From Planktophila sp965267775 (GTDB lineage Bacteria; Actinomycetota; Actinomycetes; Nanopelagicales; Nanopelagicaceae), in contig OZ254140.1 of assembly GCA_965267775.1 (NCBI GenBank), positions 62,001 to 126,000 of the forward strand: a stretch of DNA of 64,000 nt, given 5' to 3'. A program made the translations under genes and the position numbers. This document shows, piece after piece, positions 1 through 8,257 of this stretch. The notes beneath the pieces are model-generated. The model was given only the letters and a program-made list of their open reading frames with translations, had not been told where the DNA came from and made no database searches. How positions within the stretch are numbered: position 1 is the first letter of the stretch; the number at the start of each line of letters is the position of its first letter.

Positions 1-2
1 GC

Positions 3-77
3 CGTTGCACTGGTTACCAAAACATTGTCAAAGCTGTTCTATGGGCCGCTGAAAAAATGCGCGCGGAACTTAACTAA
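3..77 (+). CDS. coxS: CO dehydrogenase small (2Fe-2S) subunit, C-terminal end
   Basis: Only the last 24 codons are in the window, ending with TAA at 75-77. The frame reads RCTGYQNIVKAVLWAAEK and then MRAELN; the two bases before it fit a preceding Cys codon, giving the C-R-C-T-G-Y motif that binds the second [2Fe-2S] cluster in xanthine-oxidase-family small subunits. It lies 18 nt upstream of coxL, as expected for a coxS-coxL operon. The role (electron transfer from the molybdenum centre of CoxL towards the FAD subunit CoxM) is known for the family. CoxM would lie outside the window. The N-terminal ferredoxin domain cannot be seen. Confidence 0.85.
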   Translation, partial: RCTGYQNIVKAVLWAAEKMRAELN

Positions 78-95
78 GGTCGGGGAGCAGAGAAT

Positions 96-2477
96 ATGAA
101 GCTAGACGAAGTCAAGATCGGCGGAATGGGCGCAAGCCGCAAGCGCGTCGAAGACAATCGCTTTATCCGCGGAAAGGGAAATTATGTCGATGACATCGTT
201 CTCCCAGGCATGCTCCACATGGAGATCCTCCGCAGCCCAGTAGCTCATGCACGTATCAAGTCAATTGACACAAGCGCTGCATGGGATATGCCAGGTGTTC
301 GCCTTGTTCTTACAGGCGAGATGATGGCTGCACGTAACCTCGCATGGATGCCAACGCTTTCATACGACACAGCAGCTGTTCTTGCGACAGATAAGGTCCG
401 CTTCCAGGGCCAGGAAGTCTGCGCAGTTATTGCAGATGACCCTTACATCGCAAAAGATGCTTGCGGAAAGATCGTCGTAGATTACGAAATCCTTCCTCCA
501 ATCGTTAACCCAGTTCAGGCAGCTGCTGCGGATGCAATTCAGATCCGTGATGACAAGGCTGGCCAGGTTGGTAACAAGATCTTCGACTGGGAGATTGGCG
601 ATAAGGCTCGTACAGATAAGGCATTTGAAGATGCAGATCTCGTATCAAAGATCGAGCTTCACTATCCACGTACACACCCATCACCAATGGAGACATGTGG
701 ATCTATTGCAGATTACGACCGCGCAACAGGCAAGCTCACCTTCTACGTAACATCACAGGCGCCACACATTGTGCGTGCAGCTGTTGCGATGGTTGCAGAG
801 CTTCCAGAGCAGAACATCCGCGTTATCTCACCAGATATCGGAGGCGGCTTCGGTAATAAGGTTCCAATTTACTCAGGTTATGTCATCGCAATCCTCGCTT
901 CTATCTTGACTGAAAAGCCAGTGAAGTGGATTGAAGATAAGACAGGTAACTTGGTCTCAACTGGATTCGGTCGTGACGTCTACCTCAAGGGTGAGATGGC
1001 ACTTCGCAAGGATGGAAAGATCCTTGGTGTTCGTATGAACACAATCTCAGATCACGGCGCATTCTTTGCAGATGCACAGCCATCAAAGTTCAAGATTGGT
1101 CTGATGCACTCAGCATTTGCTGCCTATGACATTCCAACTGCACATATGTTTGCAACTGGTTATTACACCAATAAGGCTCCAGGTGGCGTTGCATACCGTT
1201 GTTCATTCCGCGTTACTGAAGCGATGTTCTTCCAAGAGCGTATGGTTCAGGCAGCTGCAGATGATCTCGGTATGGATCAGGCTGAATTCCGTCGCGTTAA
1301 CTTTGTGAAGGATGAACAGCACCCACACCGCACAGCATTTGGTTTCTTAACTGACTCAGGTCAGTACGAGAAGTGCCTTGATATCGGTCTCGAAGCTATT
1401 AACTACAAGAACTTCGAAGCAGAGCGTGCAGAAGCTGCAAAGCGTGGACGCCTCCTTGGTATCGGTATCTCAACAATGACAGAGCCACTCGGTGCTGGTA
1501 ACAGCCGCGAGTACGACATCTTGGGTATCAAGATGTTCGACTCTGCAGAACTTCGAATCCACATGTCAGGTAAAGCAATCTTGCGTACCGGTTCACGTGG
1601 ACAGGGAACAGGTCACGAGACAACATGGGCACAGATTGTTGCTCACGAGCTCGGTATTCCAGCAGATGACATCCTCGTCGAAGAAGGCGATACAGATACA
1701 GCGCCATTCGGTATGGGTACATATGCATCACGTTCTACTCCAGTAGCAGGTGCTGCGATTGCAATGGTTGCGCGAAAGATTCGTGCAAAGGCTCGCAAGA
1801 TTGCAGCGCACCTTCTCGAAGTATCTGAAGAAGATATCGAGTGGGAGCTAGGTCGCTTCTACGTCCGCGGTAATGAATCACGTGGCGTCACAATCCAAGA
1901 TTGTGCAATGGCGGCTTACAGCAATATGCCTGATGGAATGGAACCAGGACTGGAGAACACTGCTTACTACGATCCTCCAAACCTCACATGGCCATTTGCT
2001 TGCTACATCGCAAAGGTTGAAATCGATCCCGAGACAGGTGTCTGGGATGTATTGCAGTTCGTTGCTGTCGATGACTGCGGTGTTCGTATCAACCCAATGA
2101 TCGTCGAAGGACAGATCATGGGTGGTCTCACCGAGGCATATGCAATGGCAAATATGCAGTATCAAACTTACGATGAAGAAGGAAACATCATCGGCGGAAA
2201 TTACATGGACTTCTTGCTTCCAACAGCATGGGAGACTCCAGGATTCGAGCTCTACGAAGTTGTTACTCCATGTCCTCACCACCCAATCGGTGCAAAGGGC
2301 GTCGGCGAGTGTGCAACTGTGGGTGGACCTGCAGCATTCGTAAATGCGGTCGTTAATGCGTTGAAGCACAAGGGCGTTCGTAACATCGATATGCCAATGA
2401 TGCCTAACCGCGTTTACGAAGCGCTTACAACAGGTAAAGACATCTACGGTATGCCACCAGTAAGAAGCGGCAACTAA
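96..2477 (+). CDS. coxL: Aerobic CO dehydrogenase large subunit, form I (molybdenum hydroxylase)
   Basis: 793 aa, usual length for CoxL. It carries the active-site loop AYRCSFR (residues 366-372, Cys369), the signature of form I, bona fide CO dehydrogenases; form II paralogues have AYRGAGR-like loops. The molybdopterin-binding segment GGGFGNK is at 249-255 and the catalytic glutamate lies in GVGEC (Glu738). CoxL binds the Mo/Cu-molybdopterin cytosine dinucleotide cofactor and oxidises CO with water to CO2, passing electrons via CoxS and CoxM. A GGGGAG ribosome-binding site precedes the ATG. It follows coxS and precedes the XdhC-type maturation gene by 4 nt. Substrate assignment rests on the loop motif and on the coxG, coxD and coxE neighbours. 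Confidence 0.95.
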   Translation: MKLDEVKIGGMGASRKRVEDNRFIRGKGNYVDDIVLPGMLHMEILRSPVAHARIKSIDTSAAWDMPGVRLVLTGEMMAARNLAWMPTLSYDTAAVLATDKVRFQGQEVCAVIADDPYIAKDACGKIVVDYEILPPIVNPVQAAAADAIQIRDDKAGQVGNKIFDWEIGDKARTDKAFEDADLVSKIELHYPRTHPSPMETCGSIADYDRATGKLTFYVTSQAPHIVRAAVAMVAELPEQNIRVISPDIGGGFGNKVPIYSGYVIAILASILTEKPVKWIEDKTGNLVSTGFGRDVYLKGEMALRKDGKILGVRMNTISDHGAFFADAQPSKFKIGLMHSAFAAYDIPTAHMFATGYYTNKAPGGVAYRCSFRVTEAMFFQERMVQAAADDLGMDQAEFRRVNFVKDEQHPHRTAFGFLTDSGQYEKCLDIGLEAINYKNFEAERAEAAKRGRLLGIGISTMTEPLGAGNSREYDILGIKMFDSAELRIHMSGKAILRTGSRGQGTGHETTWAQIVAHELGIPADDILVEEGDTDTAPFGMGTYASRSTPVAGAAIAMVARKIRAKARKIAAHLLEVSEEDIEWELGRFYVRGNESRGVTIQDCAMAAYSNMPDGMEPGLENTAYYDPPNLTWPFACYIAKVEIDPETGVWDVLQFVAVDDCGVRINPMIVEGQIMGGLTEAYAMANMQYQTYDEEGNIIGGNYMDFLLPTAWETPGFELYEVVTPCPHHPIGAKGVGECATVGGPAAFVNAVVNALKHKGVRNIDMPMMPNRVYEALTTGKDIYGMPPVRSGN

Positions 2478-2481
2478 GTCA

Positions 2482-3444
2482 ATGTCATTTAATCCAGTTG
2501 AAGGAATTGGCGTCATGGAGCGCGCAGTTGAGCTCACCAATAGCGGTGAATCATTTGTGATGGCTACCGTCGTATGGCGCCAAGGTCCTTCCTCTGGACA
2601 ATCTGGATCACGGGCAATCATTACCAACGATGGAAAGCTCTTCGGATGGATTGGCGGAGCATGTGCCGAGCCGGTCCTGATCCGTGAAGCGAAGAAGGTA
2701 ATGGAATCCGGTAAGGCGCAATTAATTTGGCTAGGACAAGAGGCGGACTTTTTGGGGATGCATGTTCCTGATGGAGTATTAACAGTGCCTATGGCCTGCC
2801 AGAGCGAAGGCGCACTTCAGATCTATGTCGAGCCAGTGCAATCTGCTCCTCAGGTAATGATCGTTGGACGTTCTCCAATGGCAGTTACCTTGAAGCAGTT
2901 GATTGAGGTTCTCAATTGGCGCGTACAGCTCGTTGATTTCGCTGACTTCACCACAACGATGGTTTCAGATACATCTGTTGTCATTGTTGCAACGCAAGGA
3001 CATGGCGATGAAGAGGCAACAGAAGTTGCTCTTCCTGCCAACCCTGTCTATCTCGGTGTAGTTGCATCACGCAAGCGCGGTGCAGCTGTTCTTGACTATC
3101 TTAATGATCGCGGATTTAAGCAATCTGAGATTGAGAAGATTCATCTTCCTGCAGGTCTTGATCTCGGACATACAACTCACCGCGAGATGGCTGTCTCAAT
3201 CTTGGCTGAGCTCGTACAGATGCGTGCATCTGGCGCACTCGTACAGAAGAACCCACGTATCAACCTGCCACTTCTCCAACCAGTCGAGGTAATCGACTTG
3301 GTATGTGGAATGACAGTTACTGCAGAAAAGTCGAACCGACCTTTCGAGTATGAAGGAACAACGTATTACTTCTGTGCACCAGGATGTCGTACGCGCTTTG
3401 AAAAAGATCCAAGTTCGTTTATCAGCCAGGAGGCAAAATGCTAA
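2482..3444 (+). CDS. XdhC/CoxI-family maturation protein fused to a YHS domain
   Basis: 320 aa. The N-terminal half resembles the XdhC/CoxI domain that handles and inserts the sulfurated molybdenum cofactor; a Rossmann-like segment with VMIVGRSP follows from about residue 130. The last 45 residues form a YHS domain: VCGM at 274-277 and FCAPGC at 297-302, with Cys275, Cys298 and Cys302 as likely metal ligands. YHS domains occur on copper and heavy-metal proteins, so a part in supplying copper to the Mo-Cu site of CODH is an attractive inference. The start lies 4 nt after coxL and the stop overlaps coxG by 7 nt, implying translational coupling. Confidence 0.85.
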   Translation: MSFNPVEGIGVMERAVELTNSGESFVMATVVWRQGPSSGQSGSRAIITNDGKLFGWIGGACAEPVLIREAKKVMESGKAQLIWLGQEADFLGMHVPDGVLTVPMACQSEGALQIYVEPVQSAPQVMIVGRSPMAVTLKQLIEVLNWRVQLVDFADFTTTMVSDTSVVIVATQGHGDEEATEVALPANPVYLGVVASRKRGAAVLDYLNDRGFKQSEIEKIHLPAGLDLGHTTHREMAVSILAELVQMRASGALVQKNPRINLPLLQPVEVIDLVCGMTVTAEKSNRPFEYEGTTYYFCAPGCRTRFEKDPSSFISQEAKC

Positions 3445-4025
3445 TCTCGCAAACGATCGTAGTTGAAGAGCCAATCGATAATGTATGGGCCTTCTTCGAC
3501 GATATCCCTCAGGTCGCAGCATGTATTCCAGGTGCTGACCTCACAGATAAACTTGGAGAAGATCACTACGGTGGAGATGTCATCATCTCTGCTGGCCCAG
3601 TAAAGCTTGAGTTTGCTGGTGTGGCTAAGGTCCGTGACCGTGACAACGCCAAGAAGGTCATCACAATCGATGCATCTGGCTCAGATAAGAAAGGTCGCGG
3701 AGAAGCGCAGGCAATCTTGATTGCAGCTCTCTCACCAACATCTGGCGGAACAACAGTCAAGATCTCACTCGACCTCGTCGTATCAGGCGCCGCAGCTCAA
3801 TTCGGCCGCGGACTTATCGCAGATGTAACAGCAGTTCTCGTAAACCAGACAGCCGGCAGCATGCAGGCTCGTATGAAGGCGATTGCAATGGGCCTCGATC
3901 CCAACACAGTCGGTGGCCCAAAGGCTGCTAGCGGTGTTGCAATTGCAATGACAGTTGTTAAGAAGTCAGCGACGAGAACTTTCTCTCGCTTCTTCCTTCC
4001 CTACAAGCCAGTAGCACGTCGCTAA
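3438..4025 (+). CDS. coxG: CO dehydrogenase accessory protein CoxG (SRPBCC fold)
   Basis: 195 aa. Residues 1 to about 145 form a START/SRPBCC-type CoxG domain (SQTIVVEEPIDNVWAFFDD, then IPGADLTDKLGEDHYGG). The tail of some 45 residues ends in an aromatic, basic segment, FSRFFLPYKPVARR, which could bind a membrane or partner protein. CoxG proteins are linked to membrane association of CODH and to delivery of electrons to the quinone pool. The start overlaps the end of the XdhC-YHS gene. Five small membrane proteins follow in the same operon, which fits a role at the membrane. Confidence 0.9.
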   Translation: MLISQTIVVEEPIDNVWAFFDDIPQVAACIPGADLTDKLGEDHYGGDVIISAGPVKLEFAGVAKVRDRDNAKKVITIDASGSDKKGRGEAQAILIAALSPTSGGTTVKISLDLVVSGAAAQFGRGLIADVTAVLVNQTAGSMQARMKAIAMGLDPNTVGGPKAASGVAIAMTVVKKSATRTFSRFFLPYKPVARR

Positions 4026-4044
4026 AGAGAGAAGAGGAAAAAAT

Positions 4045-4299
4045 ATGAGTCTATGGGGAATCGGAAATCTGATTCTGTTAGTTGTAATCGTCCCAGTTCT
4101 TGTTGCTCTTCTTAATACGCTCCTTGGCGCAATCGAGAGCATTCGCGGAGCTGCAGATGATGCGCTCGCAGGTGGAGTCGCTTTGATCGGCGAGCTCGAC
4201 ACAACACCAACGTTATTGAAGAAGACAGATGCAGTAATCGCAGATGTCGCTAACGGCGCAGTCCGTTATGCCGGCCCAGTTTCTAAGTTGCTTGGATAA
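4045..4299 (+). CDS. Small single-span membrane protein 1 of the cox cluster
   Basis: 84 aa, not recognised. One hydrophobic helix covers about residues 4-26 (IGNLILLVVIVPVLVALLNTL) and a short cytoplasmic-type helical region follows. The segment ALAGGVALIGELDTTPTLL resembles LEGGVAVIVEKTATVPSVV of the next protein, so the two are probably paralogues. The GAGAAGAGGAAAAA stretch before the ATG is a good ribosome-binding site. It is 19 nt after coxG and 9 nt before the next small gene. I infer a subunit of a membrane assembly serving CO dehydrogenase. No enzymatic motif is visible. Confidence 0.8.
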   Translation: MSLWGIGNLILLVVIVPVLVALLNTLLGAIESIRGAADDALAGGVALIGELDTTPTLLKKTDAVIADVANGAVRYAGPVSKLLG

Positions 4300-4308
4300 G
4301 GAGAGAAA

Positions 4309-4536
4309 ATGCCACAGCAAGCAGTATTCACACTCATCCTTGCAACGCTGATCATTGCAGCAGCTGCGCTAGGACTTGCACGAGTAATCGTGCACCTTCG
4401 TTCAGTCGTTAAGTCACTCGACGCCCTCGAAGGCGGAGTAGCAGTGATTGTCGAGAAGACAGCAACTGTTCCATCAGTTGTCACCTCAGTGAATGCGAGC
4501 CTTAAGCCGGTTCGCGACTTCGCGGAATCGATCTAG
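4309..4536 (+). CDS. Small single-span membrane protein 2 of the cox cluster
   Basis: 75 aa, not recognised. A hydrophobic helix spans about residues 6-27 and is followed by basic residues (ARVIVHLRSVVKS), which suggests the C-terminus is cytoplasmic. The part after the helix resembles that of the preceding 84-aa protein. AAGGAGAGAAA before the ATG is a strong ribosome-binding site. Spacing is 9 nt to the gene before and 11 nt to the gene after, so it is co-transcribed with coxG. Function unknown. Confidence 0.8.
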   Translation: MPQQAVFTLILATLIIAAAALGLARVIVHLRSVVKSLDALEGGVAVIVEKTATVPSVVTSVNASLKPVRDFAESI

Positions 4537-4547
4537 GGGGAAGCGCA

Positions 4548-4802
4548 ATGGATTTCACTAATCACACCGGTTGGCTTGTCGGTTACGTCATCGCAACAGT
4601 TGTTGTCTTGGTCGTAGTCGCACTCGTTCTCCCAATCTTGCTCCTCGCTCATAAGATCGGCGGACAGGCGAAGCGCATTAATTCAGGTCTTGAAGGCGCA
4701 GTTGTGAATACAGCTGGCCTCAAGGGACTTAACGTGACTATCGCTTCTGCTACAGCGATCACAGCAGGACTTAACCGTGGCCGTACGAAGTTGGGAGGCT
4801 AA
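4548..4802 (+). CDS. Small single-span membrane protein 3 of the cox cluster
   Basis: 84 aa, not recognised. A long hydrophobic helix covers about residues 11-34, ending in the basic segment AHKIGGQAKR. The C-terminal part (NSGLEGAVVNTAGLKGLN, then AITAGLNRG) repeats the plan of its neighbours: membrane helix, short charged linker, Ala/Thr/Asn-rich amphipathic helix. GGGGGAAGCGC before the ATG is the ribosome-binding site. It ends 4 nt before the next small gene. Function unknown; co-transcription with coxG is clear. Confidence 0.8.
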   Translation: MDFTNHTGWLVGYVIATVVVLVVVALVLPILLLAHKIGGQAKRINSGLEGAVVNTAGLKGLNVTIASATAITAGLNRGRTKLGG

Positions 4803-4806
4803 CCTC

Positions 4807-5082
4807 ATGGATTCAAACGTTCACTCACTATGGGTTCTCGCAAATATCCTCGGTGCTGTAGTCGTGTTGGCAGTTGCAGCACTTCTTACAATCTTGGTTT
4901 TGCTCGTTCGCACAATTGATCAGCGCGTTGCACAGATTCGTGCAACTCTGACAGCTGCGAAGGCCAATACAGCAGATACACAACTCATTGATAGAACAGC
5001 AGAAGCAGTAGATGCAGTCTTGGCAGAAGGCCTAGAACACCATCTATTCCTCGGACGTGTATTGGATAAGGTGCGCTCATGA
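4807..5082 (+). CDS. Small single-span membrane protein 4 of the cox cluster
   Basis: 91 aa from the ATG at 4807, chosen because GGGAGG lies about 9 nt upstream and the hydrophobic helix then sits near the N-terminus (about residues 8-34). An in-frame GTG at 4777 would overlap the previous gene. The helix is followed by VRTIDQRVAQIRATLTAAKA, a charged probably coiled helix, and by DRTAEAVDAVLAEGLEHH with a His pair. It overlaps the next gene by 4 nt (ATGA-type coupling). Function unknown. Confidence 0.78.
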   Translation: MDSNVHSLWVLANILGAVVVLAVAALLTILVLLVRTIDQRVAQIRATLTAAKANTADTQLIDRTAEAVDAVLAEGLEHHLFLGRVLDKVRS

Positions 5083-5441
5083 CATCACTTCAGCTCTGGT
5101 CAGTAATCGACATTGTCGCTCTTATTGCAGGTCTTGCAATCTATCTCTTCATCGTTGGTCGCCAGCTCACAGCTGTTGCGACAAAGCTTGAAGAGGCTGC
5201 AGATCTCGTATGGGAGATCAAGGCAGATGCAGATGCAATCGAGCCAGGTCTTAACCGCATCAACCGCACAGGTGGCGTCATCGCTGGTGCACTTCCACTG
5301 CTCTACACATTTGCAGAAGGAATCGTTGTTGGCGCTACATATGTTCCAGAACCAGAAGGGACACATCCAAAGCCAAATTTCCCGGCAATGGGAACACGTC
5401 GCTCACGTCTCTTCGAAGGTGTTGGCGCCAAGATCGTTTAA
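5079..5441 (+). CDS. Small membrane protein 5 of the cox cluster
   Basis: 120 aa, the largest of the five. A hydrophobic helix covers about residues 7-27 (IVALIAGLAIYLFIVGRQL), followed by an acidic amphipathic helix with KLEEAADLVWEIKADADAIE and a second moderately hydrophobic stretch (VIAGALPLLYTFAEGIVVGA, about residues 67-86). The tail is Pro- and Arg-rich (PEPEGTHPKPNFPAMGTRRS). It overlaps the preceding gene by 4 nt and is the last gene of the plus-strand cox operon; the convergent operon ends 23 nt downstream. It may cap or recruit the other four. Function unknown. Confidence 0.8.
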   Translation: MTSLQLWSVIDIVALIAGLAIYLFIVGRQLTAVATKLEEAADLVWEIKADADAIEPGLNRINRTGGVIAGALPLLYTFAEGIVVGATYVPEPEGTHPKPNFPAMGTRRSRLFEGVGAKIV

Positions 5442-5464
5442 TTAAATAGTTTTAAATTATTGAA

Positions 5465-5905
5465 CTAGTCGCGGTTATTTGGATCGCGAGTAGTGGTCAA
5501 TGGGTCGGTGAATGCATTTGAGTATTCACCGATCCATTCGTCTTTCCAGGCCTGTTCATACTTCTCATCGTTACAACTTGGCTCATAGACTGCAAGCAAC
5601 TCTTTAGCGATCTGATCGCGGTGGCGAGCATTTCCGCCTAAGATTTCATACCAGCAGATATGAAGATTAAATTTATTTCCAGCGCGTGAAACCCATGTTG
5701 GTGACTTGGGATGCTTCCACGGAAATCCAACGGTACTTAAATCTTCAGCTTCACCAACATAGATAACAGAGAACTCTTGCGATTTACCTTCTGCATCATC
5801 GAGACACATCACCGCATAGACGGCAGGGATACGAGGCGCAGTCCATCCTGCTAGGGCGCGAGGGCCCTCAAAAGGGTATCCAGCAAGGGATCCGAGTCGG
5901 ATCAT
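5465..5905 (-). CDS. GIY-YIG-like domain protein of the cox cluster
   Basis: 146 aa. AVYAVMC (28-34) and VIYVGEAEDL (47-56) have the spacing of the two core strands of a GIY-YIG domain, and the C-terminal ELLAVYEPSCN matches the family's metal-binding Glu followed by Pro and Asn. An Arg between these, normally catalytic, is not obvious, so it may not be a nuclease. It is the last gene of the minus-strand coxD-coxE operon and overlaps the preceding 96-aa gene by 4 nt. Why such a domain sits with CODH maturation genes is unknown. The fold call is from motif reading only. Confidence 0.7.
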   Translation of the reverse strand: MIRLGSLAGYPFEGPRALAGWTAPRIPAVYAVMCLDDAEGKSQEFSVIYVGEAEDLSTVGFPWKHPKSPTWVSRAGNKFNLHICWYEILGGNARHRDQIAKELLAVYEPSCNDEKYEQAWKDEWIGEYSNAFTDPLTTTRDPNNRD

Positions 5906-6192
5906 TCCTCCATGCCATCTTCCCAGTCTTGATCTTCAGACATGGTCTCGGCCTTCACAATTTCAAAGAGTGGCAACTTCGCAGTCTTTACGGCTTCATT
6001 GAAGATCTCAAGGGCGGCATCGACTGCAATATCTGAGCTCGGTGCATCAACGATGATCTGCGCGCCATAGCTATGTGTACCGGCACCTGTTGCGATACCG
6101 CTATAGATTGCAACGGCATCAGCGAGCTCGACAACCTCTGCGAGGGTAATTTCACGATCGCCTTCGGCGAAGATGGAGACGCTGAACTTCAT
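5902..6192 (-). CDS. Small conserved-looking protein between coxE and the GIY-YIG gene
   Basis: 96 aa, not recognised. It begins MKFSVSIFAEGDREITLAEV, contains an alternating hydrophobic segment (YGAQIIVDAPSSDIAVDAAL) suggesting a small alpha/beta fold, and ends in an acidic tail (MSEDQDWEDGMEE). It starts 25 nt after coxE and overlaps the next gene by 4 nt, so it is translated as part of the coxD-coxE operon. A chaperone or regulatory subunit for CODH maturation is possible, but nothing in the sequence proves it. Confidence 0.72.
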   Translation of the reverse strand: MKFSVSIFAEGDREITLAEVVELADAVAIYSGIATGAGTHSYGAQIIVDAPSSDIAVDAALEIFNEAVKTAKLPLFEIVKAETMSEDQDWEDGMEE

Positions 6193-6217
6193 GTGGATGG
6201 ATTCCTATCTCTTCTAG

Positions 6218-7357
6218 CTATCGGATTGATACGAGCTTGCGGCTGAATTCTTCCAGAGACTTCATGTTATGTCCTGATACAACCTCATCGATGAATGGGT
6301 CAGCGATAATCATTCCCATCGATGTCGGAACATACTTTTCGGCATCGCCCTTATGTGGGTTCATCCAGACAATCCGATAAGCGATACGTGAGAGCGCCTC
6401 CATCGACTTAGCAAGGGTCTCTGGCTCTCCACGATCGAGGCCATCAGAGCAGATCACCACGATTGAACCGCGACCGATACGACCGCGACCCCACTTCTTT
6501 AAGAAGGTATTGATGGCATCGCCGATTCGTGTGCCGCCCTCCCAATCCATGACCTCGCTGCCGGCGAGCTCCATCGCCTGATCTGGATTGCGATTGGAGA
6601 GCGAACGAGTCACTCGCGTAAGGCGTGTACCGAATGCGAAGACTTCAACCTTCTGATTAGCGCGACGTGCAGAGTATGCAAGCTGCAGCAGGTTGCGCGA
6701 ATAATCTGCCATCGATCCAGAGATATCTAAGATGAAGACAACAGGGCGCAACTTCTCTTTCCGTTTCATATAATAAATTTCGCGGCTCTCGCCCATCTGT
6801 CGCATATTTTCGCGAACATAGCGACGCATATTGAGGTTCTTACCTTTATTGGTACTTTGAATTCTGCGGGTTCTGCGGATCGGTGGATTGATTCGAATTG
6901 CCGCCATCATCTTACGAAGTGATGCCAACTCTTCTGCCGTGCACTCATTAAATGCCTTATTACGGAAGATCTCATGGCTCGCCGCCATGAAGCCCATCTT
7001 CGACTCTTCACCAGGGTCGCCATCTTCTTGACGTTCATTCTCGGGAATTTCAATCGTCGATGTCGTACTTACCTGTGCACGGAACTTCTTCTTAATTTCA
7101 CTCTCTTCTTCGGGAAAGTTATTGAAGAAGAAGCGCTGAAAGATCTCGTTGTAGATAGGAATGTTGTCACGGCGACGAACAAGTGTGGTGCGCCCACCCC
7201 AATAAACATCCATGATGTCGGAGATATCTAAGACGCCTACAGCTCTGCAGAATGTAATGACATCGTCTGAGCCGATAACTAATCCGGCAGCGCGAAGCTC
7301 CTGGGCAAATGCAACAAAGAGTTCATCAAACCCCTCAGTGAGAGGCATCAGCGACAA
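6218..7357 (-). CDS. coxE: CoxE-like VWA-domain protein
   Basis: 379 aa, typical for CoxE. The N-terminal half is the helical domain typical of this family; the C-terminal VWA domain has the metal-ion-dependent adhesion motif ILDISGSM (Asp211, Ser213, Ser215) and later VICSDGLDRG. CoxE works with the MoxR-type ATPase CoxD to mature the Mo-Cu active site of CO dehydrogenase. The gene overlaps coxD by 23 nt at its 5' end, which points to coupled translation. It faces the coxL operon on the opposite strand. Confidence 0.9.
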   Translation of the reverse strand: MSLMPLTEGFDELFVAFAQELRAAGLVIGSDDVITFCRAVGVLDISDIMDVYWGGRTTLVRRRDNIPIYNEIFQRFFFNNFPEEESEIKKKFRAQVSTTSTIEIPENERQEDGDPGEESKMGFMAASHEIFRNKAFNECTAEELASLRKMMAAIRINPPIRRTRRIQSTNKGKNLNMRRYVRENMRQMGESREIYYMKRKEKLRPVVFILDISGSMADYSRNLLQLAYSARRANQKVEVFAFGTRLTRVTRSLSNRNPDQAMELAGSEVMDWEGGTRIGDAINTFLKKWGRGRIGRGSIVVICSDGLDRGEPETLAKSMEALSRIAYRIVWMNPHKGDAEKYVPTSMGMIIADPFIDEVVSGHNMKSLEEFSRKLVSIR

Positions 7358-8225
7358 TCTCCGCTATTGAAGATGAAACATATTCAAGATCATCGCGACC
7401 CTTAATGATCGATCCCAGAGTCTGTGTTGCGCTATCGGCATCGAGTGATTGCGCGCCAATCGCATCAAGGGATTCGACCCAGTCAATTGTCTCTGCAACG
7501 CCAGGAGATTTTTCAAGCTCCATCTCGCGCAACTTATTGACAGTGCCTACAACCTGCGAAGCAAGTGAATCAGAGACATTCGGGACGCGAGACTTAACGA
7601 TTGCAACTTCCTGATCTGCAGGTGGGAAGCCAATCCAGTTATAGAGGCAGCGACGCTTAAGCGCATCATGGAGCTCGCGTGTGCGGTTTGAGGTCAAGAT
7701 AACAATCGGACGAGATTCAGCTTTGATTGTTCCGATTTCAGGAATTGTAATTTGGAAGTCAGAGAGTAGCTCGAGCAAGAATGCTTCGAACTCATCATCT
7801 GCACGGTCAACTTCATCAATGAGCAATACGGATTGGTTTCCGGCGCGAATAGCAGCAAGTAGCGGACGCTCAATCAAGAACTTTGGACCGAAGAGGTCAT
7901 CAACTGCCTTGTCGGATACTTCGCTCTCATTGAGTGCGCGGATCTGCAACATCTGACGCGCATAATCCCACTCGTAGAGCGCCTGATTGGTATCGATGCC
8001 TTCGTAGCACTGCAAGCGAATGAGTGAGCGACCTAAAATCTTTGCAATGCTCTTTGCGAGCTCTGTCTTACCAACACCGACTTCACCTTCAAGGAGGATT
8101 GGACGACCGAGCTTCATGGAGATCAACATCGATGTCGCAAGACCGCGATTAGCGATATAACCGATAGAGGCAAGCTCTTCGATAAGTTCGTCGACGGTCA
8201 GCGAATCAAATGGTTCTGAAAGCAT
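7335..8225 (-). CDS. coxD: MoxR-family AAA+ ATPase CoxD
   Basis: 296 aa. Walker A is GEVGVGKT (residues 47-54), Walker B is VLLIDEVDRAD, and sensor 1 lies in PIVILTSNRTREL. Members of the MoxR group pair with VWA proteins to remodel or insert metal cofactors; CoxD is needed for sulfuration and copper loading of CoxL in studied bacteria. It overlaps coxE and follows the 84-aa unknown gene by 32 nt, forming one minus-strand operon of five genes. Confidence 0.9.
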   Translation of the reverse strand: MLSEPFDSLTVDELIEELASIGYIANRGLATSMLISMKLGRPILLEGEVGVGKTELAKSIAKILGRSLIRLQCYEGIDTNQALYEWDYARQMLQIRALNESEVSDKAVDDLFGPKFLIERPLLAAIRAGNQSVLLIDEVDRADDEFEAFLLELLSDFQITIPEIGTIKAESRPIVILTSNRTRELHDALKRRCLYNWIGFPPADQEVAIVKSRVPNVSDSLASQVVGTVNKLREMELEKSPGVAETIDWVESLDAIGAQSLDADSATQTLGSIIKGRDDLEYVSSSIAEIVADASH

Positions 8226-8257
8226 GAGTAAGACCTAACGTGATTGAAGGGGAAGGT

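Noticed and set aside
1878..2627. 249-codon open frame on the minus strand inside coxL
   Set aside because: It lies wholly across the strongly supported coxL/XdhC genes, has an unstructured Cys/His/Ser-rich composition and no ribosome-binding site; it is a shadow frame.
5442..5464. Possible terminator between the two convergent cox operons
   Set aside because: The 23 nt are AT-rich with only weak imperfect pairing; no stable hairpin can be drawn.
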